Below are positions 47,618-57,769 of a stretch of DNA of 64,000 nucleotides, one piece after another; within the stretch, counting starts at the first letter, position 1, and the number at the start of each line of letters is the position of its first letter. Source of the stretch: Anaerococcus ihuae (GTDB taxonomy: Bacteria; Bacillota; Clostridia; Tissierellales; Peptoniphilaceae). The notes below the pieces were generated by a model. That model was given only the letters and a program-made list of their open reading frames with translations. It searched no databases and was not told the DNA's origin. The DNA lies in contig NZ_CAKMRU010000003.1 in assembly GCF_928368155.1 (NCBI RefSeq), forward strand, positions 124,001 to 188,000. Direction: 5' to 3'. A program made the translations under genes and the position numbers.

Positions 47618-48040
47618 TTAATTTATAAATATATGATATTTTCTCTGTGATGGTCCATCAAATTCACAAAAATACAGTCTTTGTGCATCACCTTTTTTTA
47701 TTTTTCCATCAACTACTAAAAAATGAGCATGATTCCCGCAAATTAAAGATTTCAAGTGCCCAGTTGGATTACCTGCAGTTGATCCATAACTCTGTAACAT
47801 TCTAGCATGATAATATTTTCCATCTTCTGGAGCAAGTTTTTTTAAAAAATCTTCTATATCTTTTTCTAAACACTCTAGACCTTCATTTACAAAAATTCCA
47901 CAAGTTGTATGAGGAGAAATAACTGTTACCATACAATTTTTCAAATTTTTTTCTTCTACAATATCCTCAATTTCTTTTGTTACATCAAAAAATTGATTAT
48001 ATTCTGATGTTTGTATTTTTTTTATTATAATCTCAGACAT
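47618..48040 (-). CDS. YjbQ (UPF0047) family protein
   Basis: A 140-residue protein of the YjbQ family, known for the metal-binding motifs VISPHTTCGIFVNEG, HARMLQSYGSTAGNPTGHLK and GNHAHFLVVDG, DAQRLYFCEFDGP. Some members show thiamine-phosphate synthase or phosphatase-like activity in vitro, but the physiological role is not settled. AGGAG lies six bases before ATG at 48040, and the start overlaps the amidohydrolase stop by 8 bases. Presence inside an frl-type operon is unusual and suggests a repair or dephosphorylation step. Confidence 0.9.
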   Translation of the reverse strand: MSEIIIKKIQTSEYNQFFDVTKEIEDIVEEKNLKNCMVTVISPHTTCGIFVNEGLECLEKDIEDFLKKLAPEDGKYYHARMLQSYGSTAGNPTGHLKSLICGNHAHFLVVDGKIKKGDAQRLYFCEFDGPSQRKYHIFIN

Positions 48041-48887
48041 CACTAACTCCTAGGAAATCTCTTGCATTTTCTCCCATAATTAATTTTAAAGTATTATCGT
48101 GTAATCCTAATTGATACATTGCTTTTGCCATTCTAATCTGTTCAAATCTAGGATTTTCACTTGCAAATATTATTTGATGGTTTAAACTTCTATCAACCCA
48201 ACTTAGTCTTAGTTCATTATTAAATATATCCTTGTAAAACTCTAATGCGCTATCAAAATACAAAGCACCCGTATCTGTATAGGCATTTTTATATTTCATC
48301 ATTAGCATTGCTGCTTCTTTTACATAAGGCCAAGCAAACCTAGTAAAGCAAAATTTTATCTTGGGATATTTTATTAATAAATCTTCATATAAGGCTGGAT
48401 TTGCATATTTTGAACTATAACCCCTATCATAGGATATTCCACACTCAAAGATTATATTTTTTTTGTATTTACTAGATAAATCAAAAATTTTTTCAAGTTT
48501 ATTATCTAAAGGATTTATTCTCAATCTAGATAAATTTAACCTTAGAGCTTTCAGTTTTAAGTTCTTATAAGAATTTTCTAATTCAATTAGATGATTTTCA
48601 TCATTTGGATCAACACTTGCTACCCCATAAAATAAATCAGGATAAGCATTTACTAATTTTGATATTTCTTCATTAGTAACTGTAGTACTTCCATCTATTG
48701 AAGATTCATCTTGAGCGTGTAAAACTAATCTATCCAAATTTGCTAAACGCATTTGATTTTTTATGTGGCTAATTGTAGCTATAGAATTTTTGTGAATATT
48801 TAATACTTCTTGTCTTTTTGAAAAATTTTTTTCATAATCACATATATCTTCATAAAAATGGGCATATACCCTAAAGTCTATATTCAT
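48033..48887 (-). CDS. Amidohydrolase-2-like TIM-barrel protein with substituted metal ligands
   Basis: A 284-residue protein with the fold of amidohydrolase-related (ACMSD-type) hydrolases. The canonical DxHxH at the start reads NIDFRVYAHF (both His lost), the mid His of a strand reads IIFECGISY (His to Glu), the next HxGxP-type motif reads FTRFAWPY (His to Arg), and the final SDxP reads FASENPRF (Asp to Glu). All usual metal ligands are therefore changed, so it may be metal-free, bind a different ligand, or be non-catalytic. Start overlaps frlC stop (TAATG). Confidence 0.82.
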   Translation of the reverse strand: MNIDFRVYAHFYEDICDYEKNFSKRQEVLNIHKNSIATISHIKNQMRLANLDRLVLHAQDESSIDGSTTVTNEEISKLVNAYPDLFYGVASVDPNDENHLIELENSYKNLKLKALRLNLSRLRINPLDNKLEKIFDLSSKYKKNIIFECGISYDRGYSSKYANPALYEDLLIKYPKIKFCFTRFAWPYVKEAAMLMMKYKNAYTDTGALYFDSALEFYKDIFNNELRLSWVDRSLNHQIIFASENPRFEQIRMAKAMYQLGLHDNTLKLIMGENARDFLGVSDV

Positions 48888-49699
48888 TATAGATATTCCT
48901 TTAAATTATTTATTGCCATTTTTGAATAAATACTAGGCTCATTTAAATAATTTGTAACCAATTCTATGGTTATATTTCCATCATATCCATAATCTTTTAA
49001 CTCAGCCATTAGTTCTTTTAAAGGTAGGACTCCCAAGCCCGGACAAACATGACTTTCTGACACACCATCACTGTCAACTATGTGCATATGTACCATCTTG
49101 TTGCCTAACTTATCCAAATAATTCATTATATTTTCACCTTGAATATAAGGAACTATTATATCATTCATCCCAAACAAATTAGGATCATCAATTTCATTTA
49201 TTAATTCAGCCATTTCATTGGCAGTATTTGTTACATTTGATTCGAAAGTTGTGAGAGCTTCATAAATTATTTTATGGTCTATTTTTTTCGCATACGCTAA
49301 TATTTTTTCAAGACTATCTTTTAATCTTTCTTTAATTTCTTTATCTGTTGCATTATATCCAGAATGTCCAGCTGATATCAGAGTATATTCAGCTCCAATA
49401 GCTTTGGCAAAATCCATAGCTTTATATAATAACTCAATCGAATCTTGCCTCATTTTTTCGTTTTCCCACATTATGTTGTAAGGATAAGCATTAATTTCTG
49501 GAGTATAAACTTTTACTGGCATATCATATTTTTTTATTAATCTATTAATCTCATCAACACAAATATCAAAATCTAATGGGTAAGCATGTGGTCTTGCTCC
49601 CCATAGCTCTATATAATCATAAGAAAATTTTTTCGCGTCAATAAACGCCTTCTCTAAATCAAATCTTTGATATCCTGATGTAAACAAACCAAATTTCAT
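48887..49699 (-). CDS. frlC: Fructoselysine 3-epimerase (FrlC ortholog)
   Basis: A 270-residue TIM-barrel epimerase that interconverts psicoselysine and fructoselysine. FGLFTSGYQRFDLEKAF, YIELWGARPHAY, YTPEINAYPYNIM, YTLISAGHSGY, TTFESNVTNTANEM and MHIVDSDGVSESH match E. coli FrlC segment by segment. Metal ligands are the Glu of IYEALT, Asp of GMNDIIVPY, His of MHMHIVD and Glu of TIELVTNY. It lies between the second kinase and the altered amidohydrolase, 12 bases from the former. Confidence 0.93.
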   Translation of the reverse strand: MKFGLFTSGYQRFDLEKAFIDAKKFSYDYIELWGARPHAYPLDFDICVDEINRLIKKYDMPVKVYTPEINAYPYNIMWENEKMRQDSIELLYKAMDFAKAIGAEYTLISAGHSGYNATDKEIKERLKDSLEKILAYAKKIDHKIIYEALTTFESNVTNTANEMAELINEIDDPNLFGMNDIIVPYIQGENIMNYLDKLGNKMVHMHIVDSDGVSESHVCPGLGVLPLKELMAELKDYGYDGNITIELVTNYLNEPSIYSKMAINNLKEYL

Positions 49700-49711
49700 A
49701 TTACTCTCCTT

Positions 49712-50539
49712 TTAATAGATAATTTTAAAAACTTCTTCATTCAAAATTGGTCCAAATTGTCTTACAATTTTACTGGCTAATTTTGAGCCTTCGTCTAGAC
49801 ACTCTTTTATATCTTTATCTAAAAGATATGATGATAAAAATCCAGCTATAAATGAATCTCCTGCTCCTACAGTATTATTTAAATCTTCAACCTTATAAGC
49901 TTTTTGTTCATAAAATTCTTTTCCATCATATGCCAAAGAACCCTTTTCGCCAAAAGTCGTAACTCCTATCTTCATTCCTTTTGAGATGCGATTTTTCAAA
50001 AATTTTTTTGCCTCATTCAATGAATCTGACCAAGAGAAAAATCCAATATCTACTATTCCATCAAGTCTATCAACTTTCGAATCATTCACCCTATCTGCAT
50101 AATCAAAAGAAATAATTTTTTTATCATTAATTTTTTTTATTTCAATCAGAATTTCTTCTGCTTTACCCCAAAATGCGCTAAAAATTAAATCGTAATTTAG
50201 TGCATATTCTATATCACTTTTGGAAAATTTCATATTTTCAAGGACTCCTTCAAAATAATCTCCATGTATTCTCTCTCCATCTTCCAAAGTCATAATAGTA
50301 TAAGCAGTTTTCCCATCAATCACTTTAATTCTTTCACAATCGACACCATATTTTTTATACATTTTTAGCATTTCATCGCCATAAGTATCTTTAGCTATAT
50401 TTGTAATTATTCCTACTTGACTGCCTAATATAGCCATATTTATTCCAGTATCAACTACATTACCTGTAAGATATCCACACCCTAAATTTTTGTAGATATC
50501 TATACAATTATCTCCAATCATTAAAGCTTTCTTTTTCAT
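49712..50539 (-). CDS. PfkB-family kinase, FrlD-like (second copy)
   Basis: A 275-residue ribokinase-fold kinase paralogous to the FrlD at 46059-46853. KKALMIGDNCIDIYKNLG, GDYFEGVLENMKFSK and NNTVGAGDSFIAGFLSSYL (catalytic Asp region GAGDS) are visible. Where FrlD has LGGNPVNVSV this protein has LTGNVVDTGINMAILG, so the substrate pocket has changed. It directly follows frlB, and may phosphorylate a different glycated amino acid or the epimer. No terminator separates it from its neighbours. Confidence 0.88.
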   Translation of the reverse strand: MKKKALMIGDNCIDIYKNLGCGYLTGNVVDTGINMAILGSQVGIITNIAKDTYGDEMLKMYKKYGVDCERIKVIDGKTAYTIMTLEDGERIHGDYFEGVLENMKFSKSDIEYALNYDLIFSAFWGKAEEILIEIKKINDKKIISFDYADRVNDSKVDRLDGIVDIGFFSWSDSLNEAKKFLKNRISKGMKIGVTTFGEKGSLAYDGKEFYEQKAYKVEDLNNTVGAGDSFIAGFLSSYLLDKDIKECLDEGSKLASKIVRQFGPILNEEVFKIIY

Positions 50540-50553
50540 GATTTATTCCTTTA

Positions 50554-51549
50554 TTAATAATCCAAAGCCCTATAATATCTTCTAATATCCATTGGATGGC
50601 AATTAAGTTTTTCAATATAAACATCTATTCTAGAGCAAATTTGCCTCATAACTAGGTGTGAAATATATTTTCTATACTCATCTTTAATACCAGTTAGTTT
50701 GTAATCTTTAGTGTCAATAATAGTATAATTTGCACAAACTTTAGGAATAAATTTTGCAACTCTTTCACTTAAAGGTCTTTGGCTATCTTCTCCCACAAAT
50801 ACTGTTATATTAGTATCTCTATCAACTATTTCAAACATGCCATGGAAAAACTCTTCCGATCTAATTGATTTTGTTCTAATCCAATGTTGTTCTTCCCAAT
50901 AACACATAGCATAAGAATAAGTTGCGCCGTATTGGTTTCCAGATCCAACAAAATAATGAAGGTAATCATAATGATGTTTTTGAGCAAATTCTTTTCCAAA
51001 TTCATCCGCTTCAAATGTTGCTTCGATTAGTGCATTAGAAAGATTTTTGTCAAAATTATCATACATGTCATCATATTCATCAAATTCGCCCTTATTAAAC
51101 ATAAACCTATCAGCTACCATGAAAAATTTTAACTGTTCATTAAGTGGATAAGAAATTGACCAGTCAACCATCTCGGACAGTGGAGATTCTTTTTTATCGA
51201 TAAAGCCTAATACTCTTGCTCCATGTTTTTTCGCTATTTTTAATGCTTCAATCATTTCTGAAGTTGTTCCTGAAACTGAAGATATAATAATTATAGTTCC
51301 TTCACAAATTTTTTTATTTCCAGTAACAATATACTCAGCAGCATTTTCAACAAAAAAATCAATTTCAGATTTTTCTTTCATATGGACTTCAACCTGTAAA
51401 GCTGACGCCCAGGTTCCACCTATACCCAACCAACAAATATCCTTGTAACCTTCATCGCAAATTTTATCAACAATTTTATTAATTTGCCCTCTTAACTTCA
51501 AAGCTCCATTTAAATTATCTGAAAATTTTTTTTCATCAAAGTTGTACAT
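50554..51549 (-). CDS. frlB: SIS-domain deglycase, FrlB-like (fructoselysine 6-phosphate deglycase)
   Basis: A 331-residue protein with two SIS domains, expected to split fructoselysine-6-phosphate into lysine and glucose-6-phosphate. The first SIS domain has ICWLGIGGTWASALQVE and IIISSVSGTTSEMIEAL. The second has YFVGSGNQYGATYSYAM and IRSEEFFHGMFEIVD, matching the acid/His region of E. coli FrlB (SGEFRHGPLEIV). The C-terminal HPMDIRRYYRALDY parallels the FrlB tail. It is the first gene of the leftward operon, with AAGGAG six bases from ATG. The exact glycated substrate is uncertain. Confidence 0.87.
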   Translation of the reverse strand: MYNFDEKKFSDNLNGALKLRGQINKIVDKICDEGYKDICWLGIGGTWASALQVEVHMKEKSEIDFFVENAAEYIVTGNKKICEGTIIIISSVSGTTSEMIEALKIAKKHGARVLGFIDKKESPLSEMVDWSISYPLNEQLKFFMVADRFMFNKGEFDEYDDMYDNFDKNLSNALIEATFEADEFGKEFAQKHHYDYLHYFVGSGNQYGATYSYAMCYWEEQHWIRTKSIRSEEFFHGMFEIVDRDTNITVFVGEDSQRPLSERVAKFIPKVCANYTIIDTKDYKLTGIKDEYRKYISHLVMRQICSRIDVYIEKLNCHPMDIRRYYRALDY

Positions 51550-51573
51550 GCGTTTCTCCTTTTAATTTTCTAT

Positions 51574-51653
51574 GACTAATCTAAAATTATAATTTATTTT
51601 CAAAAATTTTATGAAAAGGTATTGCAAATTTTTTTTGATTAGTCTATAATCAA
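51574..51653. promoter_or_regulatory. Divergent frl promoter region with operator-like dyads
   Basis: Rightward: TTGCAA (51622-51627), 17 bases, TATAAT (51645-51650). A perfect hyphenated palindrome TTGATTA-GTCTA-TAATCAA (51635-51653) covers the -10 box. Leftward: a TATAAT (51586-51591 on the complement) is followed by GATTAGTC (51574-51581). The octamer GATTAGTC therefore marks both start regions and occurs as an inverted pair. It is a good candidate for the binding site of one of the two GntR regulators. Confidence 0.65.
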
Positions 51654-51744
51654 TTTAACAGTGGTATGAAATTTTCTTATCTTGTTATTAATATAATACA
51701 GCTATTTATTAAAAATGTCTAATTAATTTTTTTAGGAGGTGAAT

Positions 51745-54595
<2,851 letters not shown>

Positions 54596-54602
54596 AAAAC
54601 AC

Positions 54603-54631
54603 AAAAAGGAGCATTATTCGCTCCTTTTTTA
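54603..54631 (+). terminator. Intrinsic terminator between frlA and the esterase gene
   Basis: AAAAAGGAGC pairs perfectly with GCTCCTTTTT around a 7-base loop and is followed by T and ATA. It ends only 12 bases before the esterase ATG, so the esterase must be reached by read-through or another promoter. Confidence 0.82.
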
Positions 54632-54642
54632 TAGGAGTTTAT

Positions 54643-55407
54643 ATGTCAGAAATTATATGGAATTTTTATTCCAAGTCTTTAGGAAGAGAAACTACTCTTA
54701 GAATTTATCCTCCAGATTCTGTTGAGGAATCTACGCCTTTAGATTGTTTAGATGATTACGAGATAGTCATAGCGCTTCACGGGCTAGGAGGTAGCAGCAG
54801 GCAAATCTCTTCTTATACCAATATAGAATATCTAGCAAGTAAATTTAAATGTCGGGTAATTCTACCAGAAGCTAATAGATCTTTTTTTCTCAATGCAAAA
54901 GAAAATTTTAAGGATTATATTATTAATGAAATCCCTAAAAAAATAAATTCTTATTTTAATTTAAAAAGCATCTCTGATAAAAAATGGAATATTATTGGCA
55001 TAAGTATGGGTGGATTTGGAGCATTAAATTTAGCAAATCAAAGTAATATTTTTTCCAAATCATGTGGTATCTCCTCAGCTTTAGATTACACTTTATTAAG
55101 AAATGGTATTGATGGTGAAAATTTTATTCTTGAAAATGAACAATCTATTATATGGCCTTGGGATGAAAATCATGAAATCTTTACAAGGAAAATAAATAAA
55201 GATGTTGAATTTTGTTTACTTTGTGGAAATCAAGATCCCTTCTTAAGTAGTAATAAATATTTTTTAGATATTTTAAAAGAAAACAAAGTCACCTACAAAT
55301 ATTTTTTTGAAGATGGGGATCATTCTTGGATTTATTGGAACAAAGCTGTTATTAGAGCTTTTAAATTCATTAGAGGATTAGATATAGAAAATATTAGTAT
55401 TGATTAA
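54643..55407 (+). CDS. Alpha/beta-hydrolase esterase (esterase D/tributyrin esterase-like)
   Basis: A 254-residue serine hydrolase. The oxyanion region is VIALHGLGGSSRQ (about 46-58), the nucleophile elbow IIGISMGGFGALNLA (about 119-133), an Asp in LLCGNQDPFLSS and the His in FEDGDHSWIYW. The fold and size match S-formylglutathione hydrolase/esterase-D relatives. In this operon it may remove acyl groups from glycated substrates. TAGGAG before the ATG gives a ribosome site. It is last in the rightward frl unit. Confidence 0.88.
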   Translation: MSEIIWNFYSKSLGRETTLRIYPPDSVEESTPLDCLDDYEIVIALHGLGGSSRQISSYTNIEYLASKFKCRVILPEANRSFFLNAKENFKDYIINEIPKKINSYFNLKSISDKKWNIIGISMGGFGALNLANQSNIFSKSCGISSALDYTLLRNGIDGENFILENEQSIIWPWDENHEIFTRKINKDVEFCLLCGNQDPFLSSNKYFLDILKENKVTYKYFFEDGDHSWIYWNKAVIRAFKFIRGLDIENISID

Positions 55408-55416
55408 ATAAAAAAA

Positions 55417-55448
55417 CTAGACTAAATCAAATTTTCGGATTAGTCTAG
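55417..55448. terminator. Bidirectional terminator at the end of the frl locus
   Basis: CTAGACTAA (55417-55425) pairs with TTAGTCTAG (55440-55448), flanked by AAAAAA on the left and ATTTTTTATTTTTT on the right. It can stop both the esterase transcript and the leftward membrane-protein transcript. Confidence 0.8.
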
Positions 55449-55461
55449 ATTTTTTATTTTT

Positions 55462-55695
55462 TTACCATACAGATTTTTCTTTTAAGAAAAATTTGTAGAT
55501 AAAGTATCCTATTGCTGCCAATATTGCTAGAGGAATCATTAAAAATAGGATTGGTATTATAATTAGGCTTCCTCCTATAAATATTGGAACAAGTAGGGCA
55601 AATATTAATGATATTGTAAATTTTAAAATTTTAAATCCTAATATTACGCCAAAAATAGCTAGGATTATTTTTAGTATTTTATTTTTATCTCTCAT
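55462..55695 (-). CDS. Small membrane protein (77 residues), function unknown
   Basis: MRDKNKILKIILAIFGVILG and the following sequence form two to three predicted membrane helices with a basic tail (YKFFLKEKSVW). No family is recognised. It follows a 57-residue membrane protein after 9 bases, and both share the pattern of charged ends around hydrophobic segments. The ribosome site is weak (GTGAGAAA), so it may depend on coupling to the upstream gene. Confidence 0.7.
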   Translation of the reverse strand: MRDKNKILKIILAIFGVILGFKILKFTISLIFALLVPIFIGGSLIIIPILFLMIPLAILAAIGYFIYKFFLKEKSVW

Positions 55696-55704
55696 TTTCT
55701 CACA

Positions 55705-55878
55705 TTATCTAAATATATCTTCTTTTTTTATCAAAACTTTGTATAGGAAATATATAACAAATAATGGTATTACAATTGCCCAAATTATTTTTATTGCTAG
55801 ACCCAAAAGTTTTAAAACTATGGTTGCTATAAGTGCTAGTAAAAAAACTCTCAGAACTTTTTTTGCTTCTTCGTTCAT
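55705..55878 (-). CDS. Small membrane protein (57 residues), function unknown
   Basis: Reads MNEEAKKVLRVFLLALIATI, a short hydrophobic stretch, and ends KVLIKKEDIFR. Two predicted membrane helices. TAGGAGGAAATT precedes the ATG at 55878, a strong ribosome site. It is first of a two-gene set with the 77-residue protein. No family recognised; a stress-related or envelope role is only a guess. Confidence 0.72.
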   Translation of the reverse strand: MNEEAKKVLRVFLLALIATIVLKLLGLAIKIIWAIVIPLFVIYFLYKVLIKKEDIFR

Positions 55879-55960
55879 AATTTCCTCCTATCTTAATTTT
55901 ATTATACCTCATTTTAAGATAGTTCAAGTTTTGTTTTAATATATTTAATATTATAGGTTT

Positions 55961-56662
55961 TTATTTTTCTTTTATTGATATTTTGATTTTCCCTCTGAAA
56001 TTTTTTCCTTTTTCTAGGATATAGGGATTATTTATTTTTTTTGTAAAACTTGGCCCATTTAAACATGGTTCTAGGCACAAATATTCTCCCTTGTAATCTG
56101 TCCATATGGCAAATTCTTCAAAATTTTCATTTTCAATAATAATATTAAAATATTTGCTTTCAAGATAGGCTTTTTTCTCTTTTAGAAAATATGTGTTTTC
56201 TAAATCGATTTTTTCAAGGTCTAAGCCTTTTATCTTGAAATCTTTGTCTACATAAAAATATGGGTGAAAGCCTGGTCCTATTGGCAAATCTTTGTCGGAT
56301 TTATTTTCAATTTTAAAATCGATTTTTAAGGATGAATCTTCGATCTTATATTTTATATAATATAGGGTATTTTCGTATTCGTCCTTGCCTTCTAATTTGA
56401 GTTTTATAGAATTTTCATTTTTTTGTTCTATATCCCAAAAGGAAATCCTCCCAAATCCGTGTTGGGCAAGATCTTTTATTTCGCTTTTGCCAAAATTTGG
56501 AAGACATGGATGCATACCTCCTCTTGTCTTGAGTTCGTCTTTTATTTTTATTAGAAGTTTTGGGAAAAATATTGGTTTTTTATCTTTAGTAAATTTTTCT
56601 ATGTAGGCTCCATAGGAATTTACTGTCATTTCTAGATTTTTTTCTTTTAATTTTATTTTCAT
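55961..56662 (-). CDS. Aldose 1-epimerase-family protein
   Basis: A 233-residue protein of the galactose mutarotase-like fold. TRGGMHPCLPNFGKSEIKDLAQHGF holds the substrate-side Arg/His region, GPGFHPYFYVD carries the catalytic His, and CLEPCLNGPSF the Glu of the acid/base pair. It is shorter than GalM (about 340) and closer to YeaD/LacX-type enzymes that act on hexose phosphates. Function in sugar anomer interconversion is likely; the sugar is unknown. Confidence 0.85.
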   Translation of the reverse strand: MKIKLKEKNLEMTVNSYGAYIEKFTKDKKPIFFPKLLIKIKDELKTRGGMHPCLPNFGKSEIKDLAQHGFGRISFWDIEQKNENSIKLKLEGKDEYENTLYYIKYKIEDSSLKIDFKIENKSDKDLPIGPGFHPYFYVDKDFKIKGLDLEKIDLENTYFLKEKKAYLESKYFNIIIENENFEEFAIWTDYKGEYLCLEPCLNGPSFTKKINNPYILEKGKNFRGKIKISIKEK

Positions 56663-56681
56663 AAGATTATTTTTAGGTAAG

Positions 56682-56708
56682 AAAAAAGACCAAGCAAAAC
56701 TTGGCCTT
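56682..56708 (-). terminator. Ferritin terminator
   Basis: GCCAAG-TTTTG-CTTGGT on the minus strand forms a short stem followed by CTTTTTTC, just after the ferritin stop codon. Confidence 0.75.
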
Positions 56709-56714
56709 TAATTT

Positions 56715-57200
56715 TTATCCTCTGTGTGCAAGTTGGCCATCAAGAATGTAAAGGCCACCGTAATTTCCGTTAATTCTTTCAAGTCTTGTGATAAGTTTGC
56801 CAAAAGTATCTTCTTCTTCAACTTGTTCATCTACAAACCATTGGATAAATGAAATTACTCTTTCGTCTCCCTCTTCTCTTGCAGCTTTTGCTATTTCATG
56901 GATTCTTCTTGTAACTTCTTTTTCATGGTCTAAAGCTTTTTTTGTTACGTCTAAAAGATCTGTAAATTCTGTATTTGGAGCTTCCATTGCTTTATATACT
57001 GGTTTAAATCCTACTTCTTGTAAGAATTTAGTCATTTTTTCAGCATGTTCAATTTCTTCCATAACTTGGTGTCCAAACCAATGTGCAAATCCTTCAAATT
57101 CTTCATCATCAGCATAAATTTGCATAGCCTTATATTCATATGCTGATTGTAATTCAAAGTTCATTTGTTCATTAATCATTTCTAGTAATTTTTCACTCAT
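56715..57200 (-). CDS. ftnA: Ferritin
   Basis: A 161-residue non-haem ferritin storing iron in a 24-subunit shell. Ferroxidase residues lie in MNEQMNFELQSAYEYKAM (Glu), QVMEEIEHAEKM (Glu-Glu-His) and the later FVDEQVEEE. FQWFVDEQ-type C-terminal helix is present (FIQWFVDEQVEEEDTF). AGGAGG precedes the start. The gene overlaps the stop of a 100-residue unknown gene by 8 bases, so translation of the two is coupled. Confidence 0.95.
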   Translation of the reverse strand: MSEKLLEMINEQMNFELQSAYEYKAMQIYADDEEFEGFAHWFGHQVMEEIEHAEKMTKFLQEVGFKPVYKAMEAPNTEFTDLLDVTKKALDHEKEVTRRIHEIAKAAREEGDERVISFIQWFVDEQVEEEDTFGKLITRLERINGNYGGLYILDGQLAHRG

Positions 57201-57495
57201 TATATTTTCCTCCTAAATATTCGTCATACAATATATATACCCCATATATCATAAAATCATTTTTTATTAATTCTTTTATCACTTCCGTAATATTTGAAGA
57301 GATAAGCTCTAGGGTAATAGAAGATTTTTTTATTCCCAATCTGTTATTTTCAACTAATTTCTTTTCTTTTAACAAATCAAAAATCTCTACAAACTTTTCT
57401 TTATCGCTTACATTCGTGTCAAAAGTAACAGGTACAAGACATTTACTATTTAATTGGTCTTTATTTAAATTTTTTATTAGTAATACGTCATCCAT
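57193..57495 (-). CDS. Hypothetical 100-residue protein coupled to ferritin
   Basis: Begins MDDVLLIKNLNKDQLNSKCL and ends EYLGGKYNE. It is soluble, mildly charged, and may form an alpha/beta (ferredoxin- or ACT-like) fold: strand LVPVTFD, helix KEKFVEIFDLLKEKKLVE, strand SSITLELISS, helix ITEVIKELIKN, strand YGVYILYDEYL. I do not recognise the family. It overlaps ferritin, so a role in iron handling or regulation of ferritin is suggested by position only. Confidence 0.65.
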   Translation of the reverse strand: MDDVLLIKNLNKDQLNSKCLVPVTFDTNVSDKEKFVEIFDLLKEKKLVENNRLGIKKSSITLELISSNITEVIKELIKNDFMIYGVYILYDEYLGGKYNE

Positions 57496-57533
57496 GATTA
57501 TCTCTCCCTATATAAAATTACCCAAAGAAAGAT

Positions 57534-57769
57534 AAAAATAACATTTATTTTAAAGACTCTTGACAAAATATTCAAACCCTCACGCTAAGAATATCATACG
57601 GAAAAAATTGATTTGATTTCAAATTTAAAAATTCGTTAAAAATCGCACTGTTCGAGCGAACGCGAGTTTGCGATTTTAGAATTTTGAAATTTAGAAATCA
57701 ACAATTTTTGGAGTCAGATATTCGTGCTTGAGGGTTTGGACACATTTCGAAAAATAACATTTATTTTAA
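57534..57769. repeat. MITE-like imperfect hairpin flanked by a 20-bp direct repeat
   Basis: The sequence AAAAATAACATTTATTTTAA occurs perfectly at 57534-57553 and 57750-57769. The 196 bases between them form a long imperfect inverted repeat: TTCAAACCCTCACGCT-type outer arms against GTGCTTGAGGGTTTGG, and AAAAATTGATTTGATTTC and AAAAATCGCA against TGCGATTTT and GAAATCAACAATTTTT. The apex holds TGTTCGAGCGAACGCGAGTT. No ORF is present. It resembles a non-autonomous insertion with target duplication, overlapping the queH stop codon at 57761. Confidence 0.65.

Noticed and set aside
57534-57769. Simple rho-independent terminator between queH and the ferritin operon
   Set aside because: The hairpin is about 170 bases with many mismatches and is bounded by 20-bp direct repeats; a terminator role may be secondary.
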